A DNA stretch of 64,000 bases from Skermanella sp. TT6 (GTDB taxonomy: Bacteria > Pseudomonadota > Alphaproteobacteria > Azospirillales > Azospirillaceae), in NCBI RefSeq assembly GCF_016653635.2, contig NZ_CP067421.1:620001-684000 (forward strand). Direction: 5' to 3'. The number at the start of each line of letters is the position of its first letter. The first letter of the stretch is position 1. Positions 44,223-52,620 of the stretch are shown piece by piece. A program made the translations under genes and the position numbers. The notes below the pieces were generated by a model. It was not told the DNA's origin. It saw only the letters and a list, made by a program, of their open reading frames with translations, and did not search any database.

Positions 44223-44887
44223 GCTGGAAGACCGCCTACCGCTCCTTCTACTACGCCACCGCCGAGGAGCCGGACGACATCCGGCTCGATCCGGCAACGA
44301 CCGCGCTCCTGGTCGTGGACATCCAGACGACCTACCTGGAAGACAAGGAGACGCCGGAGGAAACCGAACGCTGGCGTCCGTTCTTCGAGCATATGCGGAA
44401 CACCGTGATCCCCAACAACCAGCGCCTTCTGGCCGAGTGCCGGAAGCGCGGCGTCGAGGTGATCTTCGCCCGCATCGCCTGCCTCAAGGACGATGGGCGC
44501 GACCGGTCGCTGAGCCAGAAGAAACCCGGCTTCAACTACCTCCTGCTGCCCAAGGACCGTCCCGACGGGCAGATCGTGCCGGAACTGGCGCCGCAGGGCG
44601 ACGAGATCGTCGTCATGAAGACGACCGACAGCGCGCTGACCGGGACGAACCTGCGTCTCCTGCTGCACAACATGGGCATCAAGGACGTCATCGTCTCCGG
44701 CATCTTCACCGACCAGTGCATCTCCTCGACCGTGAGGAGCCTCGCCGACGAGAGCTACGGCGTCGTGGTCGTCGACGACTGCTGCGCCGCCGCGACCCTG
44801 GAACTGCACCGTCGGGAGCTGGAGATCATCAACATGATCTATTGCCATGTCGTGCAGCTCGACGAGGCGCTGGGCTTCTTCGGGTGA
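44219..44887 (+). CDS. Isochorismatase-fold cysteine hydrolase 2
   Basis: A 222-residue paralogue of the enzyme at 36767. Triad Asp in LLVVDIQTTY, Lys in VVMKTTDSAL and Cys in FTDQCISS are present; the shared phrases IPN-x-QRLL and DDGRDRSL/EDGRDRSL show that both copies belong to one subfamily. Two copies in one regulon suggest two successive deaminations or two related substrates. Its 3' end overlaps the convergent PEP-CTERM gene by 49 bp. Confidence 0.87.
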   Translation: MSWKTAYRSFYYATAEEPDDIRLDPATTALLVVDIQTTYLEDKETPEETERWRPFFEHMRNTVIPNNQRLLAECRKRGVEVIFARIACLKDDGRDRSLSQKKPGFNYLLLPKDRPDGQIVPELAPQGDEIVVMKTTDSALTGTNLRLLLHNMGIKDVIVSGIFTDQCISSTVRSLADESYGVVVVDDCCAAATLELHRRELEIINMIYCHVVQLDEALGFFG

Positions 44888-45672
44888 CATCGAGCGCGGT
44901 TGTCGGGCAGGCATCGCCCTTGATGGACCGGCCTGCCGCCCAAGACTCCCGCGACGCCGCCGGCGAGCGCCAAAGCCGTGATCATCAGGGCCAGTGGAGC
45001 AGGCTCGGGCACCTCGACGGCGATGCTTTCCAACGTGGCGGTGTAGCTGAGAAAGGTGTTGAAGACCGTCGGGCGGTCCGGCGTGACGGGGAAGAAGGCG
45101 TCGGCTTGTACGAAGTCGTAGAAGGTGATGCAGAACCTGTCCGCGGTCCGGACGCACTCGTAGCGGGCCGCCTGGTCGAAGACGACAATGTTCTCGTCGT
45201 CCGGAAAAAGGCTCATGCCCAAGCGGTAACCGAAACTTGCCCTGGCATCCGTGATCTCCGTGAGATCGACGGACGTGGTCGGCCCGATCGCGACCGTCTG
45301 GGAGAAGGCAGGGGACTGGGGGACGACCGGGGTCGTGATGGTCGTCCGGACCGTGGCGCCCAGGCGAACGGAAGACGATCCGGGCGATGACAGGTCCAGC
45401 GAGGCGGAACCGAGAAGTCCGGCGAGAATGGACCCGCTCTCCGGAATCAACAACTCGCCATCGGCAATCCCCCCGCCCGTCGAGGATTCGATGACGAAAG
45501 GTCCGGAGATGATCTTGTTGTCGATGAAAGCGCCTTCGGGCAGGTTCTCGAAGGTGAAACTGAGGATGGGAAGTCCTACGATCCCCCGGCCGAACAGGGG
45601 AGCCGACATGGCGGCCGGAGAAGATCCGGCGAGCACCAGAAGCGACAGCGCGATGACTTTGACGGCAACCAC
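44839..45672 (-). CDS. PEP-CTERM sorting domain-containing protein
   Basis: A 277-residue exported protein: N-terminal signal peptide (VIALSLLVLAGSSPAAMSA), a Ser/Thr-rich beta domain, and near the C-terminus VPEPAPLALMITALALAGG, the VPEP motif plus membrane helix recognised by exosortase. GTG 45672 has GGAGGTG upstream. Unusually, about 33 residues (GRPVHQGRCLPDN onward) follow the helix, where most family members stop after a short basic tail; these overlap the neighbouring gene, so the natural stop may have been lost. Found in exopolysaccharide- or biofilm-forming bacteria; the exosortase gene is not in this window. Confidence 0.78.
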   Translation of the reverse strand: MVAVKVIALSLLVLAGSSPAAMSAPLFGRGIVGLPILSFTFENLPEGAFIDNKIISGPFVIESSTGGGIADGELLIPESGSILAGLLGSASLDLSSPGSSSVRLGATVRTTITTPVVPQSPAFSQTVAIGPTTSVDLTEITDARASFGYRLGMSLFPDDENIVVFDQAARYECVRTADRFCITFYDFVQADAFFPVTPDRPTVFNTFLSYTATLESIAVEVPEPAPLALMITALALAGGVAGVLGGRPVHQGRCLPDNRARCHPKKPSASSSCTTWQ

Positions 45673-45819
45673 GGCACACCTCCGGCCGGCTGTTCGCCGC
45701 CTGCTTCGGTCGCGGCCGGCATTCGGCGCAGTATCGATCGATGTCGACCGGCCGGGGTCATGCTCATCGGTCGATCTGCCGATCGGAGATGTCGGGTCCG
45801 GGCTGCGCGTACCATGAAC

Positions 45820-45857
45820 GGCGTACCGCGGCGACCGCCGGGCCGCCGCGGTACGCC
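45820..45857 (-). terminator. Strong GC hairpin between molybdenum hydroxylase operon and PEP-CTERM gene
   Basis: Perfect 14-bp arms GGCGTACCGCGGCG and CGCCGCGGTACGCC with a 10-base loop. No T-run follows, so it would act, if at all, with help of Rho or as a transcript stabiliser downstream of the leftward operon. Confidence 0.4.
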
Positions 45858-45870
45858 GCGGTCGCGGATG

Positions 45871-45913
45871 GGGCACGGGATCCCGGTCGAACCGCGCCGG
45901 GGTTCCCGTGCCC
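45871..45913 (-). terminator. Hairpin just after the molybdenum hydroxylase operon
   Basis: Arms GGGCACGGGA (45871-45880) and TCCCGTGCCC (45904-45913) are perfect, extended inwards by CCCGG/CCGGG. It begins 16 bp after the stop codon of the leftward operon, a typical terminator position, although no T-tract is present. Confidence 0.5.
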
Positions 45914-45928
45914 TGCCGGCTTCCGGTG

Positions 45929-48133
45929 CTATCGGACCGGCGGTAGGCCGGCCAGAAGCTTGTCCGGCGTGATCGGGTAGTCGCGCACCCGCACGCCGCA
46001 GGCGTCGTGGACCGCGTTGGCGACCGCCGCTCCCGCCCCCGAGATGCCCGCCTCCCCGAGACCCTTGGCGCCCACCGGGTTGGCCTGGCGGTCGATCTCC
46101 TCGATGAAGAAGACCTCGATCTGCGGGACGTCGGCGTTCGCCGGCACGTGGTATTCGGCGAGGTCGCGGTTGACATAGGCGCCGGTCCGCGGATCGACGA
46201 CAGCATGCTCGTGCAGGGCGTAGCCGATTCCCCAGATCATGCCGCCGATCGCTTGGCTGCGCGCGGTGCGGTGGTTCAGGACGCGGCCGCAGTCGAACAC
46301 CGCCAGCATCCGCCGGACCCTGACCTCCCCCGTGACGGCATGCACGGCCACCTCGGCGAACTGGGCGCCGTGGGTGGACTGGCTCCAGGAGGCGGAGTTG
46401 CTCCCCGGTTCGATCGTGCCGAGGCCTTCGATCGGCGATGCGCCCACGAGTTCGGACAGGGCGACGCGCCGGTTGCCCGCGATCGCGTGGCCGTCCTTGA
46501 GGGTCATGTCGGCGGAAGCGGCGCCCATGCGGCGGGCCAGCTCGGCCACGATGTCCTCGCAGGCGAGCGCCACCGACGAGGCGCTGGACGCGGCCCCGAA
46601 GGAGCCGCCCGAACCGGAGCCGGACGGGTATTCGCTGTCGCCCAGCCGGACGTCGATTCCCTCCACCGGAATGCCGAGCGCCTCGCCGGCGACCTGGGCC
46701 AGGATCGTGTAGGTGCCGGTGCCGAGGTCGGTCATGTCGGTTTCGACCGCCGCGCGCCCGTCCGGACCGAGACGGACGCGTGCGGTCGCCTTGGCCAGGA
46801 AGTTGACCCGCGAGGCGGTCGCCATGCCGTGGCCGATCAGCCAGTCGCCTTCGCGCCGCCGCTCGCGTTCGGCCCAGCCGAACCTGCGGGCACCCTCGTC
46901 GTAACAGTCGACGAGCCGTCGGGTGGAGAACGGCTTTCCGGTGGACGGATCGACCGACGGCTCGTTCAGCTTCCGGAACTCGATGGGATCGAGGCCGAGC
47001 TTCTCCGCCATCTCGTCCATCGCGCATTCCAGCCCCAGCATGCCCACCGCCTCGCCCGGTGCCCGGACGGGTCCGCGGGCGGTGAGGTCCACCTGGGCCG
47101 TGCGGGTCGTGAAACTGCGGTTGGCGCCGGCATAGAGCGCCACCGCGCCGAGGGCGACCGGCTCGAAGAACGCCGAGGCGCCGGCCTTCTGCCCGACCAG
47201 GCTGTCCTGGCCGATCGCGGTCAGCCTGCCGTCGGGGCCGGCGCCGAGGCGGATCCGCTGTATGGTCTCGCTCCGGCCATAGGTGGCATGGAAGGTCTGC
47301 CGGCGCGAGAGGGCGACCTTGACCGGGCGGCCGAGCCGCCGCGCCGCGACGGCGGCGAGGAGCATGTCGGCGGTCGCGGTCTTGCCGCCGAACCCGCCGC
47401 CGATGAAGGGCGACAGGATCCGGATGTCCTCGGGCCGGATGCCGAGCGACCGGGCGATGATGGCGATGCCTCCGGTGACGAGCTGGACCGGCGCGCGCAG
47501 CGTCAGCCGGTCGCCGTCCCAGGACGCGATGCTGCCGTAGGGCTCCATGGCGGCGTGGACCTGGGTCGGCGTGGTGTAGGTCACGTCCAGCGTCACCGGA
47601 GCCTCACGCATCGCCGTCTCGATGTCGCCGACGACGGTGTCGGGCAGCAGGGCGCCCTCGGGCGTCGCGAGCGCGTCGTCCTGCCCGTCCCGGATGTCGA
47701 AACGTCCGGGGATCGCCTCGCACCTCACGGTGACGGCCATGGCTCCCGCCCGCGCCGCCTCGAAACTCTCGGCGATCGCGACCCCGACCACCTCGCCGTA
47801 GCTGCCGATGGTGCCGTCGTACAAGGGCGCGTCCGGACGGCCGAAGACGGGCGTGTCCCGCGGCAGCGAGCCGTCGCCGGCGATCACGTCGATCACGCCG
47901 GGCAGCGCGCGGGCCGCCGCGGTGTCGATAGACGTGACGCGCCCCTTGCCGACCGGCGCCGTCACGGCGACGCCGTAAGCCAGGTTGCCGACGGGATGTT
48001 CGAGGGCGTAGGTGGCCGCGCCGGTGACCTTCGCGATCCCGTCGATCCGGGGGACGGGCCGCCCGAGCACGCCCTGGACGCCGCGGTCCAGGGCCATGCC
48101 GGCATGCTTCGAGTTCATCTGGTACCGGGTCAT
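45929..48133 (-). CDS. Molybdenum hydroxylase large subunit (xanthine/aldehyde oxidoreductase family)
   Basis: A 734-residue molybdopterin-binding subunit of the YagR/PaoC type. Domains in order: an aldehyde oxidase a/b hammerhead (about 25-135), then the Mo-cofactor-binding region with GGGFGGKTATADM, GQDSLVGQKAG and the C-terminal GLGEAGISGAGAAVANA, containing the catalytic Glu. It oxidises an aldehyde or N-heterocycle with water as oxygen source. No signal peptide is present in this operon. The three genes are ordered small, FAD, large on the leftward strand. Confidence 0.9.
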   Translation of the reverse strand: MTRYQMNSKHAGMALDRGVQGVLGRPVPRIDGIAKVTGAATYALEHPVGNLAYGVAVTAPVGKGRVTSIDTAAARALPGVIDVIAGDGSLPRDTPVFGRPDAPLYDGTIGSYGEVVGVAIAESFEAARAGAMAVTVRCEAIPGRFDIRDGQDDALATPEGALLPDTVVGDIETAMREAPVTLDVTYTTPTQVHAAMEPYGSIASWDGDRLTLRAPVQLVTGGIAIIARSLGIRPEDIRILSPFIGGGFGGKTATADMLLAAVAARRLGRPVKVALSRRQTFHATYGRSETIQRIRLGAGPDGRLTAIGQDSLVGQKAGASAFFEPVALGAVALYAGANRSFTTRTAQVDLTARGPVRAPGEAVGMLGLECAMDEMAEKLGLDPIEFRKLNEPSVDPSTGKPFSTRRLVDCYDEGARRFGWAERERRREGDWLIGHGMATASRVNFLAKATARVRLGPDGRAAVETDMTDLGTGTYTILAQVAGEALGIPVEGIDVRLGDSEYPSGSGSGGSFGAASSASSVALACEDIVAELARRMGAASADMTLKDGHAIAGNRRVALSELVGASPIEGLGTIEPGSNSASWSQSTHGAQFAEVAVHAVTGEVRVRRMLAVFDCGRVLNHRTARSQAIGGMIWGIGYALHEHAVVDPRTGAYVNRDLAEYHVPANADVPQIEVFFIEEIDRQANPVGAKGLGEAGISGAGAAVANAVHDACGVRVRDYPITPDKLLAGLPPVR

Positions 48134-48173
48134 GGTGCACTCCTCCAGTGCCGGGGAGAGGAAGCCGGGGCGG

Positions 48174-49160
48174 TCATGCCGGCGTCCCGGTCAGGTCGCG
48201 CAGGCAGGCGACCAGCGTGCGGCGCGCGAGCGGGATCTTGAAATCGTTGCCGCCGTGCCCTCTTGCGTCGGCCAGCAGGGCGTCCGCCGCCGCCTCGAAC
48301 GTCTCGGCGGCGGGTTCCCGGCCGATCAGGGCCCGCTCCGCCGCCGGGTCGCGCCACGGCATGGTGCCGAGCCCGCCGAACGCCAGGGCCGCCCCCGCGA
48401 TGCGGCCGTCCCGCACGTCAACCGCACCCGCCACCGACACCAGGGCGAAGGCGTAGGAGGCGCGGTCGCGGACCTTGCGGTAGAGCTGGCGGCCGGGCGG
48501 GGGCGGGGGCAGCTCGACCCGGGTGATCAGCTCGCCGGCGGACAGAACCGTCTCCACGTGCGGCGTGTCGCCCGGCAGGCGGTAGAGGTCGGCAAGGGGG
48601 ATGCGCCGCTCCGTCCCGTCCGGCCGCAGGGTGACCAGGGTGGCGTCGAGCGCCCGCATGGCGACGGCCATGTCGCTGGGATGGCTGGCGATGCAGTGCC
48701 CGCTGGTGCCGAGGACGGCCATGATGCGGTTGAAGCCGCCGATCGCGTCGCAGCCGCTGCCGGGGACGCGCTTGTTGCAGGCGGCGTCCGTGTCGTAGAA
48801 GTAGTAGCAGCGGGTGCGTTGCAACAGGTTGCCGCCGGTCGTCGCCTTGTTGCGGAGCTGGCCGGAGGCGCCCGCGAGCAGCGCCTGGCTGAGCATCGGG
48901 TAGCGGGAGATCACCCGCCGGTCGGCCGCGAGGTCGCTGTTGGGGACCAGGGCGCCGATGGAGAGGCCGCCGTCGGCCCGTTCCTCGATGTCGGCCAGGG
49001 GCAGGCGGCTGATGTCCACCAGCCGGTCCGGCGTCTCCACCTGCAGCTTCATCAGGTCGAGCAGGTTGGTGCCGCCGGCGATGAACCGCGTGCCCGGCGT
49101 GGCGAAGCCGGCCGCGGCCGCCTGCGGGGTGTCGGCCCTGGAATACTCGAACGTCCTCAT
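48174..49160 (-). CDS. Molybdenum hydroxylase FAD-binding subunit
   Basis: A 328-residue subunit with the FAD motif FIAGGTNLLDLMK and GASGQLRNKATTGGNLLQRTRC. A Cys-rich insertion (RCYYFYDTDAACNKRVPGSGC) of the type carrying an extra [4Fe-4S] cluster in PaoB/HcrB-like proteins is present. ATG 49160 overlaps the small-subunit stop (ATGA). Confidence 0.9.
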   Translation of the reverse strand: MRTFEYSRADTPQAAAAGFATPGTRFIAGGTNLLDLMKLQVETPDRLVDISRLPLADIEERADGGLSIGALVPNSDLAADRRVISRYPMLSQALLAGASGQLRNKATTGGNLLQRTRCYYFYDTDAACNKRVPGSGCDAIGGFNRIMAVLGTSGHCIASHPSDMAVAMRALDATLVTLRPDGTERRIPLADLYRLPGDTPHVETVLSAGELITRVELPPPPPGRQLYRKVRDRASYAFALVSVAGAVDVRDGRIAGAALAFGGLGTMPWRDPAAERALIGREPAAETFEAAADALLADARGHGGNDFKIPLARRTLVACLRDLTGTPA

Positions 49161-49654
49161 GACTCCGCTCCCGCCGCGTCGCGGATGGCATCGACGATGC
49201 CGGGATAGGCCGAGCAGCGGCAGATGTTGCCGCTCATCCGCTCCGATATCTCGGCGTCGTCGAGCCGGACGGAACCCGGATCGGCGGTGACGTGGCTGGG
49301 CCAGCCCTTGCGGACTTCGTCCAGCATGCCGACCGCGGAGACAATCTGGCCGGGCGTACAGTAGCCGCACTGGTAGCCGTCGTGGCGGATGAAGGCGGCC
49401 TGCACGGGATGCAGCGCCTCGGCCGAGCCGATCCCCTCGATCGTGGTGATGTCGTCGTCCTGGTGCATGACGGCGAGCGTCAGGCAGGAATTGATCCGCC
49501 GCCCGTTCACCAGCACCGTGCAGGCGCCGCACTGGCCGTGGTCGCAGCCCTTCTTGCTGCCCGTCAGGTCCAGGTGTTCGCGCAGCAGGTCGAGCAGCGA
49601 GGTCCGGATGTCCGGATCCAGGTCGTAGGAGCGACCGTTGATCGTGAAATGCAT
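49157..49654 (-). CDS. Molybdenum hydroxylase [2Fe-2S] subunit, cytoplasmic type
   Basis: A 165-residue two-cluster protein: plant-ferredoxin-type [16 protein letters not shown] with distal Cys in INSCL, and the C-terminal CGYCTPGQ and CRC motifs. It passes electrons from the Mo centre to FAD. ATG 49654 is chosen over GTG 49663 because AAGGG lies 8 bases upstream. First gene of the leftward operon; the 200-bp gap to the regulator gene holds both promoters. Confidence 0.9.
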   Translation of the reverse strand: MHFTINGRSYDLDPDIRTSLLDLLREHLDLTGSKKGCDHGQCGACTVLVNGRRINSCLTLAVMHQDDDITTIEGIGSAEALHPVQAAFIRHDGYQCGYCTPGQIVSAVGMLDEVRKGWPSHVTADPGSVRLDDAEISERMSGNICRCSAYPGIVDAIRDAAGAES

Positions 49655-49854
49655 CGGAGTCACCCTTGTGGTGGATGTCCTGGAACGCTGGCGGCTTCTG
49701 TTGGCTCCGCCGCCGGTGTGACCGTCCCGGATTGGTCACCGCGTTCCGCACCAACATTGGGCAGGTGCCGCCCGCGGAGAAGGCCTGGTATTATCCTGGG
49801 ACAGGGGCGTCCCATGCTGGGATCCGGCCCGTCGTCGAGGAGCGTGCCGCGACC

Positions 49855-50628
49855 ATGGCGGACCCGAGCAGAAGCGAGCTGGCCGATTTCCTGCGATCGC
49901 GGCGGGAACGCCTCACTCCCGAGGAGGTCGGGCTTCCCAACGGTCGCCGCCGCCGCACGCCGGGCCTGCGCCGCGAGGAAGTGGCCGAGCTGGCCGGGAT
50001 CGGCGTGGATTGGTACGTCCGGCTGGAGCAGGGAAGGGATGTCAGCCCGTCGCTGACGACGATCGACGCGCTGGCGCGCGTCCTGCGCCTGGGCAGCGCC
50101 GAGGCGGCCCACCTGCGCGCCCTGGCTCGCCCGGCCGGAGCCGCCGCCTGGCAGCGGGAGACGGTCCCGGAGCCGCTTCGGCGCCTGATCGAAAGCCTCA
50201 ACCTGCCCGCCTACATCACCGGCCGGCGCTGGGACATCCTGGCCTGGAACGACGCGGCGTCGGACATCTTCGGTTTCGACCGGATGAAGGAGGAGGACCG
50301 GAACGGCGTACTCTATATCCTGACCGACCCGGCCGCCCGGCACTTGCTGGGTGCCGCCTGGGCCGACGAGGCGAGGCGCATGGTCGCGCAGTTCCGCGCG
50401 ACGCACGACCTGCTCGCGGGCGATCCCGCCTTCCTCGACCTGCTGGAGCGGGCGCGGGCGGGCTGCCCCGAGATCGCGGAGTGGTGGCCGGAGCACGACG
50501 TCCGCGATGCCGGGGGCGGGCGCAAGGTCATGAACCATCCCGAGCGGGGGCTGCTGCGCTTCGAGTACGCGACTTTCCAGTCGACCGACGATCCGGCGCT
50601 CAAGCTGATCCTGTACACGCCGGTATGA
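49855..50628 (+). CDS. XRE-family regulator with MmyB-like ligand domain
   Basis: A 257-residue protein: N-terminal HTH (residues about 30-75, TPGLRREEVAELAGIGVDWY and RLEQGRDVSPS) and a PAS-like MmyB C-terminal domain (NLPAYITGRRWDILAWNDAA, GRKVMNHPERGLLRFEYATF). This family frequently sits beside oxidoreductase genes and represses them. Here it is divergent from one molybdenum hydroxylase operon and upstream of a second. Confidence 0.87.
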   Translation: MADPSRSELADFLRSRRERLTPEEVGLPNGRRRRTPGLRREEVAELAGIGVDWYVRLEQGRDVSPSLTTIDALARVLRLGSAEAAHLRALARPAGAAAWQRETVPEPLRRLIESLNLPAYITGRRWDILAWNDAASDIFGFDRMKEEDRNGVLYILTDPAARHLLGAAWADEARRMVAQFRATHDLLAGDPAFLDLLERARAGCPEIAEWWPEHDVRDAGGGRKVMNHPERGLLRFEYATFQSTDDPALKLILYTPV

Positions 50629-50994
50629 GACCGTTCCGGCGTATCCTCACGCCAGGAGGCGGACCGGGTCCTCGCCGCCCGCGGTCGCCGCTCCCAGGCG
50701 GCGGTCGGCGCTGACGCCCCGCGCAACCGCTCAGCCGGCCCCTCCCTCTTCCGGGGCGGACCCTTCGGCTCGCGGGTCCGGGTGCGCGAGGGCGCGATCG
50801 ACATGGCTTCCGCCGACCGCCGCCGTCACCGCTACGTCATCCGGCCCATCCCGATTGCGAAGCACAGCTTACCGGTCTGAGCAGGACATGGCGGCTTATC
50901 CTGCCGGACGCCGTGAATTACTGTCGATCAGCCGCGACCTCAAGGCGCCTGTCCCACAGGCGGCCCATGTCTTGCCCTCATCCAGGGAGTTCAG
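50629..50994 (+). other. 366-bp intergenic region before the Tat-linked molybdenum hydroxylase operon
   Basis: No convincing gene. Short frames here are GC-driven. The last 100 bp must contain the promoter of the 50995 operon; GGGAG lies six bases before its ATG. Confidence 0.45.
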
Positions 50995-51615
50995 ATGTCG
51001 AACCCGCAAGATAGGCAATTTCTCGAAATCACGCGCCGACAGGTTCTGGAAGCCGGAGCCGCCGTGTCGTTGACCGGCACGATGCTGTCGGCATCGGGGC
51101 ATGCCCAGCAAGCCGGCCCGCGGACCTCGCCGGAAAACGGCATGACCGTCCGCGTATCCTTCAACGTCAACGGCCGCCGGACGACGTTGGAAATCGATGC
51201 GCGGGCATCCTTGCTGGACATGCTGCGCGAGCGGCTGGGCCTCGTCGGTGCCAAGAAAGGCTGCGATCATGGCCAGTGCGGCGCCTGCACGGTCCTGATG
51301 GAGGGCCGACGGGTCGTGTCCTGCCTGACGATGGCCGCCAAAGCCGATGGCCGCGACGTTACCACCATCGAAGGCATAGCCGGGCCGGACGCCCTTCATC
51401 CCATGCAGCAGGCGTTCATCGATCACGATGCCTTGCAATGCGGGTACTGCACGCCCGGCCAGATCATGGCTGCGATTTCCTGCGTCAGGGAAGGTCACGC
51501 TTCGACGCCGGAGCAGATCAAGGAGTACATGAGCGGGAACATCTGCCGGTGCGGTGCCTATGCCGGCATCGTCGCGGCGATCGAACAGGCCGCTCCCCGG
51601 ATCGAGCGGAGCTGA
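50995..51615 (+). CDS. Molybdenum hydroxylase [2Fe-2S] subunit with Tat signal (PaoA-like)
   Basis: A 206-residue subunit with an N-terminal twin-arginine segment [14 protein letters not shown] and a probable cleavage after GHAQQA (about residue 40). Both cluster motifs are present ([27 protein letters not shown]). By analogy with E. coli PaoABC this subunit carries the assembled heterotrimer to the periplasm, where such enzymes detoxify aromatic aldehydes. Ends 4 bp before the FAD subunit. Confidence 0.9.
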   Translation: MSNPQDRQFLEITRRQVLEAGAAVSLTGTMLSASGHAQQAGPRTSPENGMTVRVSFNVNGRRTTLEIDARASLLDMLRERLGLVGAKKGCDHGQCGACTVLMEGRRVVSCLTMAAKADGRDVTTIEGIAGPDALHPMQQAFIDHDALQCGYCTPGQIMAAISCVREGHASTPEQIKEYMSGNICRCGAYAGIVAAIEQAAPRIERS

Positions 51616-51618
51616 GCC

Positions 51619-52620
51619 ATGAAACCGTTGTCCTATGTTCGCGCCGGAACGGCCCGTGAAGCGATCGAAGCCTTCGCCGCCGCCGGGGAAGGGGCCCGCT
51701 ACATCGCCGGCGGCACCAATCTCTACGATCTGATGAAACTCGGCATCGAGCAGCCGTCGCACCTGATCGACATCGCCGCGCTCGAAGGCGCCGACCGGAT
51801 CGATACCGGCGGCGATCGGCTGTTCTTCGGGGGCGCGGCGCTGATGGCGGACGTCGCGGAGGATCCGGTCGTACGCCGCGACTATCCCGTGCTGGCGGAC
51901 AGCCTCTCGAAGGCGGCCTCCCAGCAACTGCGCAACATGGCGACCGTCGGCGGCAATCTGCTGCAACGGACGCGCTGCGCCTATTTCAGGAACGGCGCGA
52001 ACGGCGCCTATCCGTGCAACAAGCGGGTGCCGGGCTCCGGCTGCGCCGCGATCGGCGGGCTTGATCGATCTCAGGCCGTGCTGGGGGCAAGCGAGGCTTG
52101 CAACGCCGTGTCTCCCGGGGATTGGCCCGTCGCGCTGACGGCGATGGATGCCGCGATCGAACTGCAAGGCGCCGACGGGACGCGGGTCATCCCGATTTCC
52201 GAACTCTATCGGCCGCCCGGCGGAACGCCGCATCTCGAATTCAGCCTCAGCCGGGAGGAGATCGTCACGGGCATCTCGGTGCCGAAGACGCCGGCCGGCC
52301 GGAACTCCACCTATCTGAAGGTACGTGACCGCGAATCCTACGCATTCGCGCTCGCTTCCGCCGCGGTGGCGCTGGACATGGACGGGGACCGCGTGCGCCA
52401 GGCGCATGTGGCGCTCGGCGGGGTGGCCACCCGGCCCTGGCGGGCACGCGGGACCGAGGCTCTCCTGCGCGGCCGGGACCTCGACCGGGAGCTCGCGCTG
52501 GATGCGGCCAGGGCGGCCTTTGCCGATGCCCGGGCCGGTCGCCACAACGCCTTCAAGATCGAACTCGGCGCGCGAACCCTTGCCGACGCCATCATGACTG
52601 CCGGGAGCAGGACCCCATGA
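51619..52620 (+). CDS. Molybdenum hydroxylase FAD-binding subunit (PaoB-like)
   Basis: A 333-residue subunit: YIAGGTNLYDLMKLG, ASQQLRNMATVGGNLLQRTRC and the Cys-rich insertion CAYFRNGANGAYPCNKRVPG then SGC, which in PaoB binds a [4Fe-4S] cluster. It has no signal and would be exported by hitchhiking on the Tat subunit. Overlaps the large subunit by 4 bp. Confidence 0.9.
   Translation: MKPLSYVRAGTAREAIEAFAAAGEGARYIAGGTNLYDLMKLGIEQPSHLIDIAALEGADRIDTGGDRLFFGGAALMADVAEDPVVRRDYPVLADSLSKAASQQLRNMATVGGNLLQRTRCAYFRNGANGAYPCNKRVPGSGCAAIGGLDRSQAVLGASEACNAVSPGDWPVALTAMDAAIELQGADGTRVIPISELYRPPGGTPHLEFSLSREEIVTGISVPKTPAGRNSTYLKVRDRESYAFALASAAVALDMDGDRVRQAHVALGGVATRPWRARGTEALLRGRDLDRELALDAARAAFADARAGRHNAFKIELGARTLADAIMTAGSRTP

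Noticed and set aside
46007..48241. A 744-codon open frame opposite the molybdenum hydroxylase large subunit
   Set aside because: It mirrors the real gene; its translation is Arg/Gly/Asp-rich low-complexity typical of the antisense of GC-rich coding DNA and matches no fold.
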